In this document: positions 35,014 through 43,497 of the stretch, piece by piece
Numbering within the stretch: the first letter of the stretch is position 1
Layout: every line of letters begins with the position of its first letter
Assembly: GCF_016612545.1 (NCBI RefSeq)
Contig: NZ_JAENRY010000034.1
Coordinates: 1 to 64,000, forward strand
DNA length: 64,000 nucleotides
Direction of reading: 5' to 3'
DNA from: Streptomyces sp. MBT65
Lineage (GTDB): Bacteria; Actinomycetota; Actinomycetes; Streptomycetales; Streptomycetaceae
Program-made: the position numbers and the translations under genes
The notes under the pieces: generated by a model
The model's database searches: none
Told to the model about the DNA's origin: nothing
The model's input: only the letters and a program-made list of their open reading frames with translations

Positions 35014-38004
35014 ATGAGGCTGCATCGGCTCGACATCACCGCCTTCGGTCCCTTCGGCGGGTCCCAGACCGTCGACTTCGACGAACTGTCCTCCGCCGGG
35101 CTCTTCCTCCTGCACGGTCCCACCGGCGCCGGCAAGACCTCCGTCCTCGACGCCGTGTGCTACGCGCTCTACGGCTCCGTACCCGGCGTCCGGCAGTCCG
35201 GCCAGGGGATCACCCTCCGCAGCGACCACGCGGAGGCCGGCACCCGCACCGAGATCCGACTCGAACTGACCGTCGCCGGGCGGCGGTTGGAGCTCACCCG
35301 ACAGCCGCCCTGGTCGCGCCCCAAGAAGCGCGGCACCGGCAGCACCCTGGACAAGGCACAGAGCTGGCTGCGCGAGTACGACGCGGGCGCCGCCACCTGG
35401 AAGGACCTCAGCCGCTCGCACCAGGAGATCGGCGAGGAGATCACCCAGCTCCTCGGGATGAGCCGGGAGCAGTTCTGTCAGGTCGTGCTGCTGCCCCAGG
35501 GCGAGTTCGCGCGGTTCCTGCGCTCCGACGCCGAGGCGCGCGGCAAGCTGCTCGGCCGGCTCTTCGACACCCACCGCTTCGCCGAGGTGGAGAAGCGGCT
35601 CGCCGAGCGGCGCCGGGCCACCGAGTCCCAAGTCCGCGAGGGCGACGCCGAGTTGCTCGCCGACGCGCACCGTATGCAGCAGGCGGCCGGTGACGCCATG
35701 GAGCTGCCCGACCTCGCCCCGGGCGAACCCGGCCTCGCCGACGCGGTGTTGAGCGCGGCGGCCGTCGCCCGCAGCACCGCACGCGAACAACTCGCCGTCG
35801 CCCACAGCCGCCTCGCCGCCGCCGAGTCCGCCCAGGCCGCCGCCGACCGCGAGCTGGCCGACGTACGCGAACTGGCGCGGCTGCAACAGCGGTTCGCGCA
35901 GGCGCGGGAGCGGGCCGCGCTCATGGCGGAGCGGGCCGACGGCTACCAAGAGGCGCAGGCGCGGATGGAGCGGGCCCGGAAGGCGGAGGCCGTGGCGCCG
36001 GCCCTCGACCTGCGGGACGCCGCCGACACCGAGCACCGGGAAGCCGCCCGGGCCGAGGTGCGCGCGCGGGAGCTGCTGCCGGACACCTTCGCGGACGCCG
36101 GCGCGGCCGGACTCGCCGCCGCCGCCCGCCGGGCCGCCGAGGAGCTGGGCGGACTCGAGTCGGCCCGCCGCGCCGAACAACGGCTCACCGAACTCGGCGT
36201 GGAACGCGCCGAGTTGGAGCGGCAGGAGCGCGAAGACGAGGACGTACGACAGGAGGCCGAGGCCTGGCTCGCCGAGTGGGACACGACCCGCGCGGGACTT
36301 CAGGCACGGATCGAGTCGGCGCAGGAGGCCACCACCCGGGCCGAACAACTCGGCGCCCGGCGCGAACCCGCCGAGCGGCGGCTCGGGGCGGCCCGGCAGC
36401 GGGACCAGTTCGCCGGTGACACGGAGGACACCCAGCGGCAGGTGCTGCTCCTGGCCGACCGTGCCCTGACGGCTCGCGCCCACTGGCTCGACCTCAAGGA
36501 ACAGCGCCTGAGCGGTATCGCCGCCGAACTCGCCGCCCACCTCACCGACGGCGAACCCTGCGCCGTCTGCGGAGCCACCGAACACCCCGCCCCCGCCCGC
36601 AAAACCGCCGGGCACGTCGACCGCGCGGCGGAGGAACAGGCCCTCACCGCCCACCAGCGCGCCGAGGAACAGCGCACCGAGGCCGAGCGCCGCCTGGGCG
36701 TCGTACGCGAAGCCCTCGCCGCCGCCACCGCCGAGGCGGGTGACGCGCCGACCGGTCAACTCTCCGACGAGGTGGCGGAGTTGGAGCGGCTCTACGAGCA
36801 GGCGCGGCGGGACGCGTCCTGGTTGCACCCCGTTACCGAGGAGCTGCGCCGGGCCGAGCAGGAGCACGTCCGACGGACCGAGACCCAGCAGCAGGCCGCG
36901 GTCCGAGCCGCTTCCCGTACGAGCCTCCGTGACAGCCTGGAACGCGAACAGGTCTCCCTGGAAGGGGAGTTGACGCACTCCCGAGGCACCGCCGACAGTG
37001 TGGCCGCGCGTGCCGCCCAGTTGGAGCGGCAGGCCGCGCTGCTCACCGACGCCGCCGACGCCGTCCGCATCGCAGAGGACACCGCGCAGCGCCTCAAGGA
37101 CGCCGACGCCCGGCTCGCCGACGCCGCCTTCCGCGCCGGGTTCGACACCCCGCAGGCCGCTGCCGCCGCCCTCCTCGACGACACCGCCCATCGCGAACTC
37201 CAACGGCGCCTGGACGCCTGGCAGTCGGAGGAGGCCGCCGTACAGGCGGTGTTGGCGGAGGCCGACACGGCGGCAGCCGCGCAACAGGCCCCCGCCGACC
37301 TCGATCTGGCTGAGCGGACTGCGACCGCGGCTGTTCAGCGGACGCGTGACGCGGCCTCCGCGTCCGACGCGGCGGCCCAGCGCTGTGCCCAACTCGACCG
37401 GCTCTCCGCCCGATCCGCCGCCGGGGCGCGTCAACTGGCGCCGCTGCGCGAGGAGTACGACCGGGTGGCCCGCCTCGCCGCCCTCACCGCGGGCACCTCC
37501 GCCGACAACGAACGCCGGATGCGCCTGGAGTCGTATGTCCTCGCCGCGAGGCTGGAACAGGTGGCCGCGGCGGCGACCGTACGGTTGCAGCGGATGTCGT
37601 CCGGCCGTTACACCCTCGTCCACTCCGACGACCGGGCCGGGCGCGGCCGTAGCGGACTCGGGTTGCATGTCGTCGACGCGTGGACCGGGCGGGAGCGGGA
37701 CACGGCGACGCTGTCCGGCGGAGAGACGTTCTTCGCCTCGCTCGCTCTCGCGCTCGGGCTCGCGGACGTGGTGACCGACGAGGCCGGCGGGGTCCGGCTC
37801 GACACCCTCTTCATCGACGAGGGCTTCGGCAGCCTCGACGAGCAGACCCTCGACGAGGTCCTCGACGTCCTCGACTCCCTGCGCGAACGGGACCGCAGCG
37901 TCGGCATCGTCAGCCATGTCGCCGATCTGCGGCGACGCATCCACGCGCAGTTGGAGGTCGTGAAGGGGCGGGCGGGGTCGGCCGTACGGCAGCGGGGACA
38001 GTGA
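35014..38004 (+). CDS. sbcC: Exonuclease SbcCD subunit C (SMC-like ATPase)
   Basis: A 996-residue ATPase. Walker A GPTGAGKTS is near residue 35, followed by long Glu/Arg/Ala-rich coiled coils, a zinc hook CAVC (Cys516 and Cys519), the return coil, then signature LSGGETFFASLALALGLADVV and Walker B LDTLFIDEGFGSLD near 930-945. It is the ATP-driven clamp partner of SbcD. ATG 35014 has AAGGGGG upstream. The 142 bp between sbcD and sbcC is GC-rich and has no gene I can support. Confidence 0.95.
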   Translation: MRLHRLDITAFGPFGGSQTVDFDELSSAGLFLLHGPTGAGKTSVLDAVCYALYGSVPGVRQSGQGITLRSDHAEAGTRTEIRLELTVAGRRLELTRQPPWSRPKKRGTGSTLDKAQSWLREYDAGAATWKDLSRSHQEIGEEITQLLGMSREQFCQVVLLPQGEFARFLRSDAEARGKLLGRLFDTHRFAEVEKRLAERRRATESQVREGDAELLADAHRMQQAAGDAMELPDLAPGEPGLADAVLSAAAVARSTAREQLAVAHSRLAAAESAQAAADRELADVRELARLQQRFAQARERAALMAERADGYQEAQARMERARKAEAVAPALDLRDAADTEHREAARAEVRARELLPDTFADAGAAGLAAAARRAAEELGGLESARRAEQRLTELGVERAELERQEREDEDVRQEAEAWLAEWDTTRAGLQARIESAQEATTRAEQLGARREPAERRLGAARQRDQFAGDTEDTQRQVLLLADRALTARAHWLDLKEQRLSGIAAELAAHLTDGEPCAVCGATEHPAPARKTAGHVDRAAEEQALTAHQRAEEQRTEAERRLGVVREALAAATAEAGDAPTGQLSDEVAELERLYEQARRDASWLHPVTEELRRAEQEHVRRTETQQQAAVRAASRTSLRDSLEREQVSLEGELTHSRGTADSVAARAAQLERQAALLTDAADAVRIAEDTAQRLKDADARLADAAFRAGFDTPQAAAAALLDDTAHRELQRRLDAWQSEEAAVQAVLAEADTAAAAQQAPADLDLAERTATAAVQRTRDAASASDAAAQRCAQLDRLSARSAAGARQLAPLREEYDRVARLAALTAGTSADNERRMRLESYVLAARLEQVAAAATVRLQRMSSGRYTLVHSDDRAGRGRSGLGLHVVDAWTGRERDTATLSGGETFFASLALALGLADVVTDEAGGVRLDTLFIDEGFGSLDEQTLDEVLDVLDSLRERDRSVGIVSHVADLRRRIHAQLEVVKGRAGSAVRQRGQ

Positions 38005-38024
38005 GGCCGGTGGGGCCCGTGAAA

Positions 38025-38471
38025 TCAGTGGCCCAGCGGTCGGCGGGGGAGCGGTGAGGAGTAGACGACGCTGGTGGTGACCGATCCCAGGGCGCCGATC
38101 TTCCCCGACACCTCCTCCAGGTGGCGCATCGAACGGGCCGCGACCTTGATCATGAAGCAGTCGTCGCCCGTGATGTGATGCGCCTCCAGGATCTCCGGCG
38201 TCACCGCGACCAGGTCGTGGAAGGGCTTGTAGTTGCCGTTCGGATAACGCAGCCGCACGAACGCCAGGATCGGCAGGCCCAGCCGCTCGGGATCCACGAC
38301 CGCCGAGTACCCCTGGATCACGCCCGCCTCCTCCAGCCGCCGCACCCGCTCGGTGACCGCGCTCGCGGACATCGACACGGCACGTGCCAGCTCGGCGAAA
38401 CTGGCCCGGCCCTCGCGCTGGAGGACGTCGAGGATGTGCCAGTCGGTGGCGTCCGGGGAATAGTCGGTCAT
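38025..38471 (-). CDS. Lrp/AsnC-family regulator
   Basis: A 148-residue protein: AsnC HTH (DATDWHILDVLQREGRASFAELARAVSMSASAVTERVRRLEEAGVI) and a RAM effector domain (LAFVRLRYPNGNYKPFHDLV, ITGDDCFMIKVAARSMRHLEEV). It probably senses an amino acid. It is divergent from the rhodanese gene, its likeliest target. ATG 38471 seems leaderless, with TATTCA 6 nt upstream. Confidence 0.92.
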   Translation of the reverse strand: MTDYSPDATDWHILDVLQREGRASFAELARAVSMSASAVTERVRRLEEAGVIQGYSAVVDPERLGLPILAFVRLRYPNGNYKPFHDLVAVTPEILEAHHITGDDCFMIKVAARSMRHLEEVSGKIGALGSVTTSVVYSSPLPRRPLGH

Positions 38472-38477
38472 CCCTGA

Positions 38478-38483
38478 TGAATA
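38478..38483 (-). promoter_or_regulatory. -10 box (TATTCA) of leaderless Lrp gene
   Basis: TATTCA on the minus strand ends 6 nt before ATG 38471. Confidence 0.5.
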
Positions 38484-38602
38484 GCAGGGGAATCCCCGGT
38501 CGATCAAGCGGTATGGCGGGGATCGTCCCTTTGGGGAGCGGGGCGGCGGCCGTAGATTTCTGGCCGTAGGGCATCCCGCACCACCTTGTGAAAGGCCGGA
38601 CC

Positions 38603-39082
38603 ATGAGCAGCATCACCGCCGTCAACCCTGTCCTGCGGGTGGCCCCCGCCGCGCCCACGGCAGCCGCCGCCCACTTCCGTGTGAGCCTCGCCTTCCACGC
38701 CGACGTCTCCGACGTGGCCGCCGCGCTCGCGGTCGGCGGTGACCCCGGTTTCGTCGTCCTCGACTCGCGGTCCACCGAGTCCTGGGACCAGGGGCACATT
38801 CCCGGGGCGGTCCACCTCCCCACCGCGCTCGTCCCCGAACAGGCCGAGGCTCTCCTCGACAAGTCCGTGCCGGTCGTGACGTATTGCTGGGGCCCGGGCT
38901 GCAACGGCGCCACTCGTGCCGCCCTCGCGCTCGCCGAACTCGGTTACCAGGTAAAGGAGATGCTCGGCGGATTCGAGTACTGGGCGCGTGAGGGCTTCGA
39001 GTTCGAGACGTGGGAAGGGCGTGAGCGACGTGCGACCGATTCGTTGACGGCACCGGTCGCGGCGGGGGACTGCGGCTGCTGA
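38603..39082 (+). CDS. Rhodanese-like sulfurtransferase
   Basis: A 159-residue protein with one rhodanese domain: FVVLDSRSTESWDQGHIPGAVHLPTA, active-site loop YCWGPGCNGATRAA with Cys95 as persulfide carrier, and LGYQVKEMLGGFEYWAREGF. A second Cys100 in the loop and CGC at the C-terminus could relay sulfur. ATG 38603 has GAAAGG 7 nt upstream. It is divergent from an Lrp/AsnC regulator, a pairing that suggests a role in cysteine or sulfur metabolism. Confidence 0.92.
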   Translation: MSSITAVNPVLRVAPAAPTAAAAHFRVSLAFHADVSDVAAALAVGGDPGFVVLDSRSTESWDQGHIPGAVHLPTALVPEQAEALLDKSVPVVTYCWGPGCNGATRAALALAELGYQVKEMLGGFEYWAREGFEFETWEGRERRATDSLTAPVAAGDCGC

Positions 39083-39190
39083 CTCCTGGACGCGACCCGT
39101 CAACTCAACGCCCACGCGGGGGAGTTCGAGTGTCGGCCGCCTGGACACGCGGGTCTCCCGAACCACGAACATGTGGGACAGCTGTGCGTG

Positions 39191-39196
39191 TAGGTT
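39191..39196 (+). promoter_or_regulatory. -10 box (TAGGTT) of leaderless Imm21 gene
   Basis: TAGGTT ends 6 nt before ATG 39203. Confidence 0.55.
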
Positions 39197-39202
39197 CGGC
39201 CC

Positions 39203-39721
39203 ATGGCGCGATACGCGGAGCCGGGAACGGCGGTGCAGTGGGTGGAGTCGGGCGGTGGGCCGCTCATAGCGGTGCCGGAGACGGTGTTGCCGTTCTGGAC
39301 GGGAGCCGACGGTGATGAGCTGGCCTCGGACTACGACCGGGCGTGCGAGGTCGGTGGATACGCCGGCCTGCTGCCGGTGGGCGACAGCGCGGCGCTGGTC
39401 CTGGGCGACGACCCCGCGTCGACCGCCTTCCTGCCGGAACACGGCGCGTTCGTCCGCTGGTGCGCCGCGAACTCCGAGGACGAGGCACTGGCCGGCGTTC
39501 CCGCCGCGCTAGCCTGCGCGTCCTGGGAGAGCGAGGTGGAGTGGCACGTACCCGCACCACTCGTCCTGTTCGACTCGGCCTGGCCCGGCCGGGACTCGGA
39601 AGGCACGGAACACCTGAAGGTCGACCTGGAACCGGGCCGTTACGCGGTCCGCGCGGGGCAGGCGCAACCGGGTCCGGAGACGTGGCTCGGACTCGTTCAA
39701 TTGCGACGGCTTTCCGGTTGA
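39203..39721 (+). CDS. Imm21-family immunity protein (orphan)
   Basis: A 172-residue soluble protein. The pattern WVESGGGPLIAVPETVLPFWTG near the start, DYDRACEV, VGDSAALVLGDDPASTAFLPE and FVRWCAANSEDE resembles Imm21, a family predicted to neutralise polymorphic toxins. No toxin gene is adjacent. In Streptomyces Imm21 genes are often solitary, so it may protect against kin toxins or have been domesticated. It appears leaderless. The family assignment is from remembered motifs. Confidence 0.7.
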   Translation: MARYAEPGTAVQWVESGGGPLIAVPETVLPFWTGADGDELASDYDRACEVGGYAGLLPVGDSAALVLGDDPASTAFLPEHGAFVRWCAANSEDEALAGVPAALACASWESEVEWHVPAPLVLFDSAWPGRDSEGTEHLKVDLEPGRYAVRAGQAQPGPETWLGLVQLRRLSG

Positions 39722-39886
39722 GGGCCTGACGGGTCGGGGACAGGGCGTCGGCACGCGGTGGCGGTCGCGTGCCGCAACTGTCCTGCGGTGCAAGGGACTT
39801 CAGCACCGGCGGCGGATACAGCCGGTGGTTCTGTCCCGGAACTGCCGGGCGACTTAAGGGGCTTCGCCCCCGCCCCCACACGCAAA

Positions 39887-39923
39887 CGGCGGCCGGGTCC
39901 CGAACTTCCGGACCCGGCCGCCG
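39887..39923. terminator. Terminator hairpin between Imm21 and DUF885 genes
   Basis: A perfect 14-bp stem (CGGCGGCCGGGTCC, 39887-39900, with 39910-39923) and 9-nt loop. It is 25 bp after the DUF885 stop on the minus strand and can also serve the plus strand. Confidence 0.75.
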
Positions 39924-39948
39924 ACATGGCACCTGCGTCAGGTGTGTG

Positions 39949-41640
39949 TCACAGCTGCGACAGCTCGTCCACCAGGTCGTCCAACCCCAGCGAACCCTGC
40001 GACAACGCGGCCATGTGCCAGGCCTTCAGGTCGAAGGTGTCGCCGTGCCGACGGCGGGCGTTCTCCCGGCCCAACAGCCAGGCCCGTTGGCCCAGTTTGT
40101 AGCCGATGGCCTGGCCGGGGATCGTGAGGTAGCGGGTCAGTTCGCTCTCCACGAAGTCCGCCGGGCGACTGCTGTGCGCGCCGAAGAACTCCTGCGCCAG
40201 CTCCGGCGTCCACCGCTCACCGGGGTGGAAGGGCGAGTCCGCCGGAATCTCCATCTCCAGGTGCATGCCGATGTCGACGATGACCCGGGTGGCCCGCATC
40301 ATCTGCGCGTCGAGGTAGCCGAGTCGCTGCTCCGCGCCCTCCAAGTAGCCCAGTTCGTCCATCAGTTGCTCCGCGTACAGCGCCCAGCCCTCGGCGTTGG
40401 CGCTGACCCCGCCCACCGTGGCCTGGTACCGGGAGAGGTTCTCGGCGACGTGCGTCCACTGCGCGAGCTGGAGATGATGGCCGGGGACGCCCTCGTGGTA
40501 CCAGGTCGAGACGAGGTCGTAGACCGGGAACCGGGTCTGTCCCATCGTCGGCAACCATGTGCGGCCCGGACGCGAGAAGTCCTCCGACGGCGGTGTGTAG
40601 TACGGCGCCGCCGCGCTGCCCGAAGGCGCGATGCGCGACTCCACCTTCCGTACCCGCTCGGCGAGTTCGAAGTGCGTGCCGTCCAGATTCTCGATCGCCT
40701 TGTCCATCAGGCCCTGCAACCACTCGCGGACCTCGTCGACACCCTCGATGTGCCGACCGTGCTCGTCGAGGTGCGCGAGCGCCACCCACGGTGTGCCGGC
40801 GCCGGGCAGGATCTTCTCGGCCTCCCGCTTCATCTCGGCGAGCAGCCGGTGGTACTCGGACCAGCCGTACGCGTACGCCTCGTCGAGATCGAGGTCCGTA
40901 CCGTTGAAGTAGCGCGACAGCCGCGCGTACCGCTCGCGGCCCACCGTGTTCGGCGTGCCTTCGACGGTCGGCGCGTACACCTCGCGCATCCAGTCCCGCA
41001 GCTCCACCACGGCCGCGTCCGCCGTCCGGGCGGCCTCGTCCAGTTCGGCGCGCAGCGCCTCGGGGCCCGCCGAGGCGAAGTCCTCGAACCAGCCGCGCCC
41101 CGCGCCGCCCGTGTCCGACCATTCGGTGAGCTGGCCGATGAAGGTCGCCGTCGGGCGCGGACCCGCGAACAGCTTGCGGTCCAGGCCCAGTTGGAGGGAC
41201 TCGCGGTAGCCAGCCAGCGCGGTCGGTACCGCACGCAACCGCTCCGCGATCGCCGCCCAGTCCTCGTCCGTCGCGTTCGGCGTCACCGTGAACACCTCGC
41301 GCACCGAGTGCGGGGGCGTGTGCAGGTTGCCGACGGCACGCAGGCTCTCCTCGGCCTCGTGCACGGCGAGTTCGGCGGTCAGCCGCTCGCGCAGCAGTCG
41401 CGCGCAACGGCGCTCGCTGTCACTGTCCGCGCCGGGCCGGCGCTCTGCCTCGTCGAGCTTCGCGAGGGTCGCCCGCTGAAGCTCCGCGAGTCGTTTCTGA
41501 CCTGCGGGGGAGAGGTCGGGCAGCCTGCTCGAACTCTCCTTCACGCCGAGATACGTACCGGTGACCGGGTCGAGGGTGATGAGGTCGTCGACGTAGGCGT
41601 CGGCGACCTGCCGGGGCAGCGGAGTACTGGTCTGAGACAT
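39949..41640 (-). CDS. DUF885 metallopeptidase-like protein
   Basis: A 563-residue mostly helical protein. STWYHEGVPGHHLQLAQ gives the DUF885 zinc motif HExxPGHH, and ATVGGVSANAEGWALYAEQLMDELGY follows with the third-ligand Glu region. The family resembles M32/M2-like gluzincins; substrates are unknown. It has no signal peptide, so it is cytoplasmic. ATG 41640 is preceded by GAGG at 9 nt. It lies just downstream of an Lrp regulator on the same strand (33 bp), so the two may be co-transcribed. Confidence 0.9.
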   Translation of the reverse strand: MSQTSTPLPRQVADAYVDDLITLDPVTGTYLGVKESSSRLPDLSPAGQKRLAELQRATLAKLDEAERRPGADSDSERRCARLLRERLTAELAVHEAEESLRAVGNLHTPPHSVREVFTVTPNATDEDWAAIAERLRAVPTALAGYRESLQLGLDRKLFAGPRPTATFIGQLTEWSDTGGAGRGWFEDFASAGPEALRAELDEAARTADAAVVELRDWMREVYAPTVEGTPNTVGRERYARLSRYFNGTDLDLDEAYAYGWSEYHRLLAEMKREAEKILPGAGTPWVALAHLDEHGRHIEGVDEVREWLQGLMDKAIENLDGTHFELAERVRKVESRIAPSGSAAAPYYTPPSEDFSRPGRTWLPTMGQTRFPVYDLVSTWYHEGVPGHHLQLAQWTHVAENLSRYQATVGGVSANAEGWALYAEQLMDELGYLEGAEQRLGYLDAQMMRATRVIVDIGMHLEMEIPADSPFHPGERWTPELAQEFFGAHSSRPADFVESELTRYLTIPGQAIGYKLGQRAWLLGRENARRRHGDTFDLKAWHMAALSQGSLGLDDLVDELSQL

Positions 41641-41673
41641 GGCGACCATCCTCATACGCCGAACTTCCCCCCG

Positions 41674-42168
41674 TCACCCCGATTCAGCTACGGGCGTGGC
41701 AAGCGGCAGCAAGGGCCCGCAGTCCCACTGCTGGAAGATCAACCGCGTCTCCACCCGGGCCACCTCGCGCCGTGATGTGAACTCGTCCAGGACCAGCCGC
41801 TGCAGATCGGCCATGTCCGCGACGGCCACATGGACGAGATAGTCGTCGGGCCCGGTCAGATGGAACACGGTCCGCGACTCCGGCAGAGCCCGGATCCGCT
41901 CCACGAACGGCCCCACCAACTCCCGTCGATGCGGCCTGACCTGCACCGACAGCAGCGCCTCCAGACCGCGCCCCAACTTGGCCGGATCGACCCGCAGTTG
42001 ATGCCCGAGGATCACACCGGCCCGGCGCAGCCTCGCCACCCGGTCCAGACACGTCGACGGCGCGACCCCGACCTGCTCCGCGAGTTCGCGATACGTCGCC
42101 CGGGCGTCGTTCTGCAACAACCGCAGCAGATGGAGATCCACCGGATCGAGTACGACGGATTCGCTCAT
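41674..42168 (-). CDS. Lrp/AsnC-family regulator
   Basis: A 164-residue Lrp: DPVDLHLLRLLQNDARATYRELAEQVGVAPSTCLDRVARLRRAGVI, then RAM domain VQVRPHRRELVGPFVERIRALPE and TGPDDYLVHVAVADMADLQRLVLDEF. It is divergent from the trans-sulfuration PLP enzyme with only 60 bp between, so it likely controls that gene in response to Met, Cys or Leu. Leaderless start: TACGTT lies 6 nt before ATG 42168. Confidence 0.92.
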   Translation of the reverse strand: MSESVVLDPVDLHLLRLLQNDARATYRELAEQVGVAPSTCLDRVARLRRAGVILGHQLRVDPAKLGRGLEALLSVQVRPHRRELVGPFVERIRALPESRTVFHLTGPDDYLVHVAVADMADLQRLVLDEFTSRREVARVETRLIFQQWDCGPLLPLATPVAESG

Positions 42169-42174
42169 CGCCCG

Positions 42175-42180
42175 AACGTA
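42175..42180 (-). promoter_or_regulatory. -10 box (TACGTT) of leaderless Lrp gene
   Basis: TACGTT on the minus strand ends 6 nt before ATG 42168. Confidence 0.55.
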
Positions 42181-42228
42181 ACACGGTGTTCGCCGCCATC
42201 GCCCCGGTGATTGTTCACCCTTCCCTCC

Positions 42229-43497
42229 ATGGACTCAGCGAGCCTGCACACCTCCCCGCCCCCGCGCGCCCTGGCCACCGAAGCCGTGCACGTCGGCCGT
42301 GACGACCTCGCCCGGCAGGGCCTGCACGCCCCGCCGATCGACCTGTCGACCACCTACCCGTCGTACGACAGCCGTGCCGAGGCCGCCCGCATCGACGCCT
42401 TCACGGCCACCGGTGCCGAACCGGACGGCCCGCCCGTCTACGGCCGTGTCGGCAATCCGACCGTCGCCCGCTTCGAGACCGCCCTCGCCCGCCTCGAAGG
42501 CACCGAGAGTGCGGTGGCGTTCGCCAGCGGCATGGCGGCCCTGACCGCGGTCCTGCTCGCACGGGCCGCGACGGGACTGCGGCACGTGGTGGCGGTACGA
42601 CCCCTCTACGGCAGCAGCGACCATCTCCTCACCGCCGGGCTGCTCGGCACCGAGGTGACCTGGACCGACCCGGCCGGGATCGCCGACGCGCTGCGCCCGG
42701 ACACCGGCCTGGTCATCGTCGAGTCCCCGGCCAACCCGACCCTGGCCGAACTCGATCTGCGGGCCGTCGCCCACTCCTGCGGCTCGGTCCCGCTCCTCGC
42801 CGACAACACCTTCGCCACCCCCGTCCTGCAACGCCCCGCCGAACACGGCGCGCGCCTGGTCCTGCACAGCGCCACCAAGTACCTCGGCGGGCACGGCGAT
42901 GTGATGGGGGGTGTGGTGGCCTGCGACGAGGAGTCCGCCGGACTGCTGCGTCAGGTGCGCTTCATGACCGGCGGCGTACTCCATCCACTGGCCGGCTACC
43001 TGCTGCTGCGCGGCCTCGCGACCCTGCCGGTCCGGATGCGCGCTGCGTCCGCCACCGCCGCCGAACTGGCCCGCCGCCTCACCGCCGACCCGCGTGTCGC
43101 CCGCGTCCACTACCCGCGTATCGGCGGCGCGATGATCGCCTTCGAACCCCACGGCGATCCCCACGAGGTCATCGCCGGAGTCCGCCTCATCACCCCCGCG
43201 GTGAGCCTCGGAAGTGTGGACACCCTCATCCAACACCCGGCTTCGATCAGTCACCGGGTGGTGGACGAGGGGGACAGAAGGGGTGCGGGTGTGAGTGACG
43301 GTCTGCTGAGACTGTCGGTGGGACTTGAGGATGTCGAGGACCTCTGGGTGGACCTGGACGGCGCGCTGGCGCCGTCCACGGGCGCGGGGCTGTTTTCCTG
43401 TGCGGCTCCGCCGCGGCGCGCGGCCAGCCACAACACACCCGCACCCGCCAACGAGCCCGAACCGACTACGGCGCTTCGGCCCGCCCGAACTCCGTGA
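42229..43497 (+). CDS. Cys/Met metabolism PLP-dependent enzyme (cystathionine/methionine gamma-lyase family) with repeat-derived C-terminus
   Basis: A 422-residue fold-type I enzyme. Tyr/Arg site [36 protein letters not shown], and PLP Lys217 in [16 protein letters not shown]; also [17 protein letters not shown] and [18 protein letters not shown], where family members normally end. It probably acts as a cystathionine or methionine gamma-lyase; substrate not decided. Residues from about 385 onward ([19 protein letters not shown] and the Pro-rich tail) are encoded by an interspersed repeat, and the stop lies 32 bp inside the convergent acetyltransferase gene. ATG 42229; no strong binding site. 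It is divergent from an Lrp gene. Confidence 0.88.
   Translation: MDSASLHTSPPPRALATEAVHVGRDDLARQGLHAPPIDLSTTYPSYDSRAEAARIDAFTATGAEPDGPPVYGRVGNPTVARFETALARLEGTESAVAFASGMAALTAVLLARAATGLRHVVAVRPLYGSSDHLLTAGLLGTEVTWTDPAGIADALRPDTGLVIVESPANPTLAELDLRAVAHSCGSVPLLADNTFATPVLQRPAEHGARLVLHSATKYLGGHGDVMGGVVACDEESAGLLRQVRFMTGGVLHPLAGYLLLRGLATLPVRMRAASATAAELARRLTADPRVARVHYPRIGGAMIAFEPHGDPHEVIAGVRLITPAVSLGSVDTLIQHPASISHRVVDEGDRRGAGVSDGLLRLSVGLEDVEDLWVDLDGALAPSTGAGLFSCAAPPRRAASHNTPAPANEPEPTTALRPARTP
43381..43453. repeat. Interspersed Streptomyces-type repeat, copy A
   Basis: About 73 bp beginning GGCGCGGGGCTGT and containing CGGCTCCGCCGCG and CCAGCCACAA, closely similar to 55437-55509. Here it lies inside the 3' end of the PLP enzyme frame and supplies its last part. 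Confidence 0.75.

Noticed and set aside
34663..38913. Very long minus-strand open frame opposite sbcC
   Set aside because: It is the antisense shadow of a GC-rich coding region; composition is Gly/Arg/Leu repeats without domains, and SbcC is certain on the other strand.
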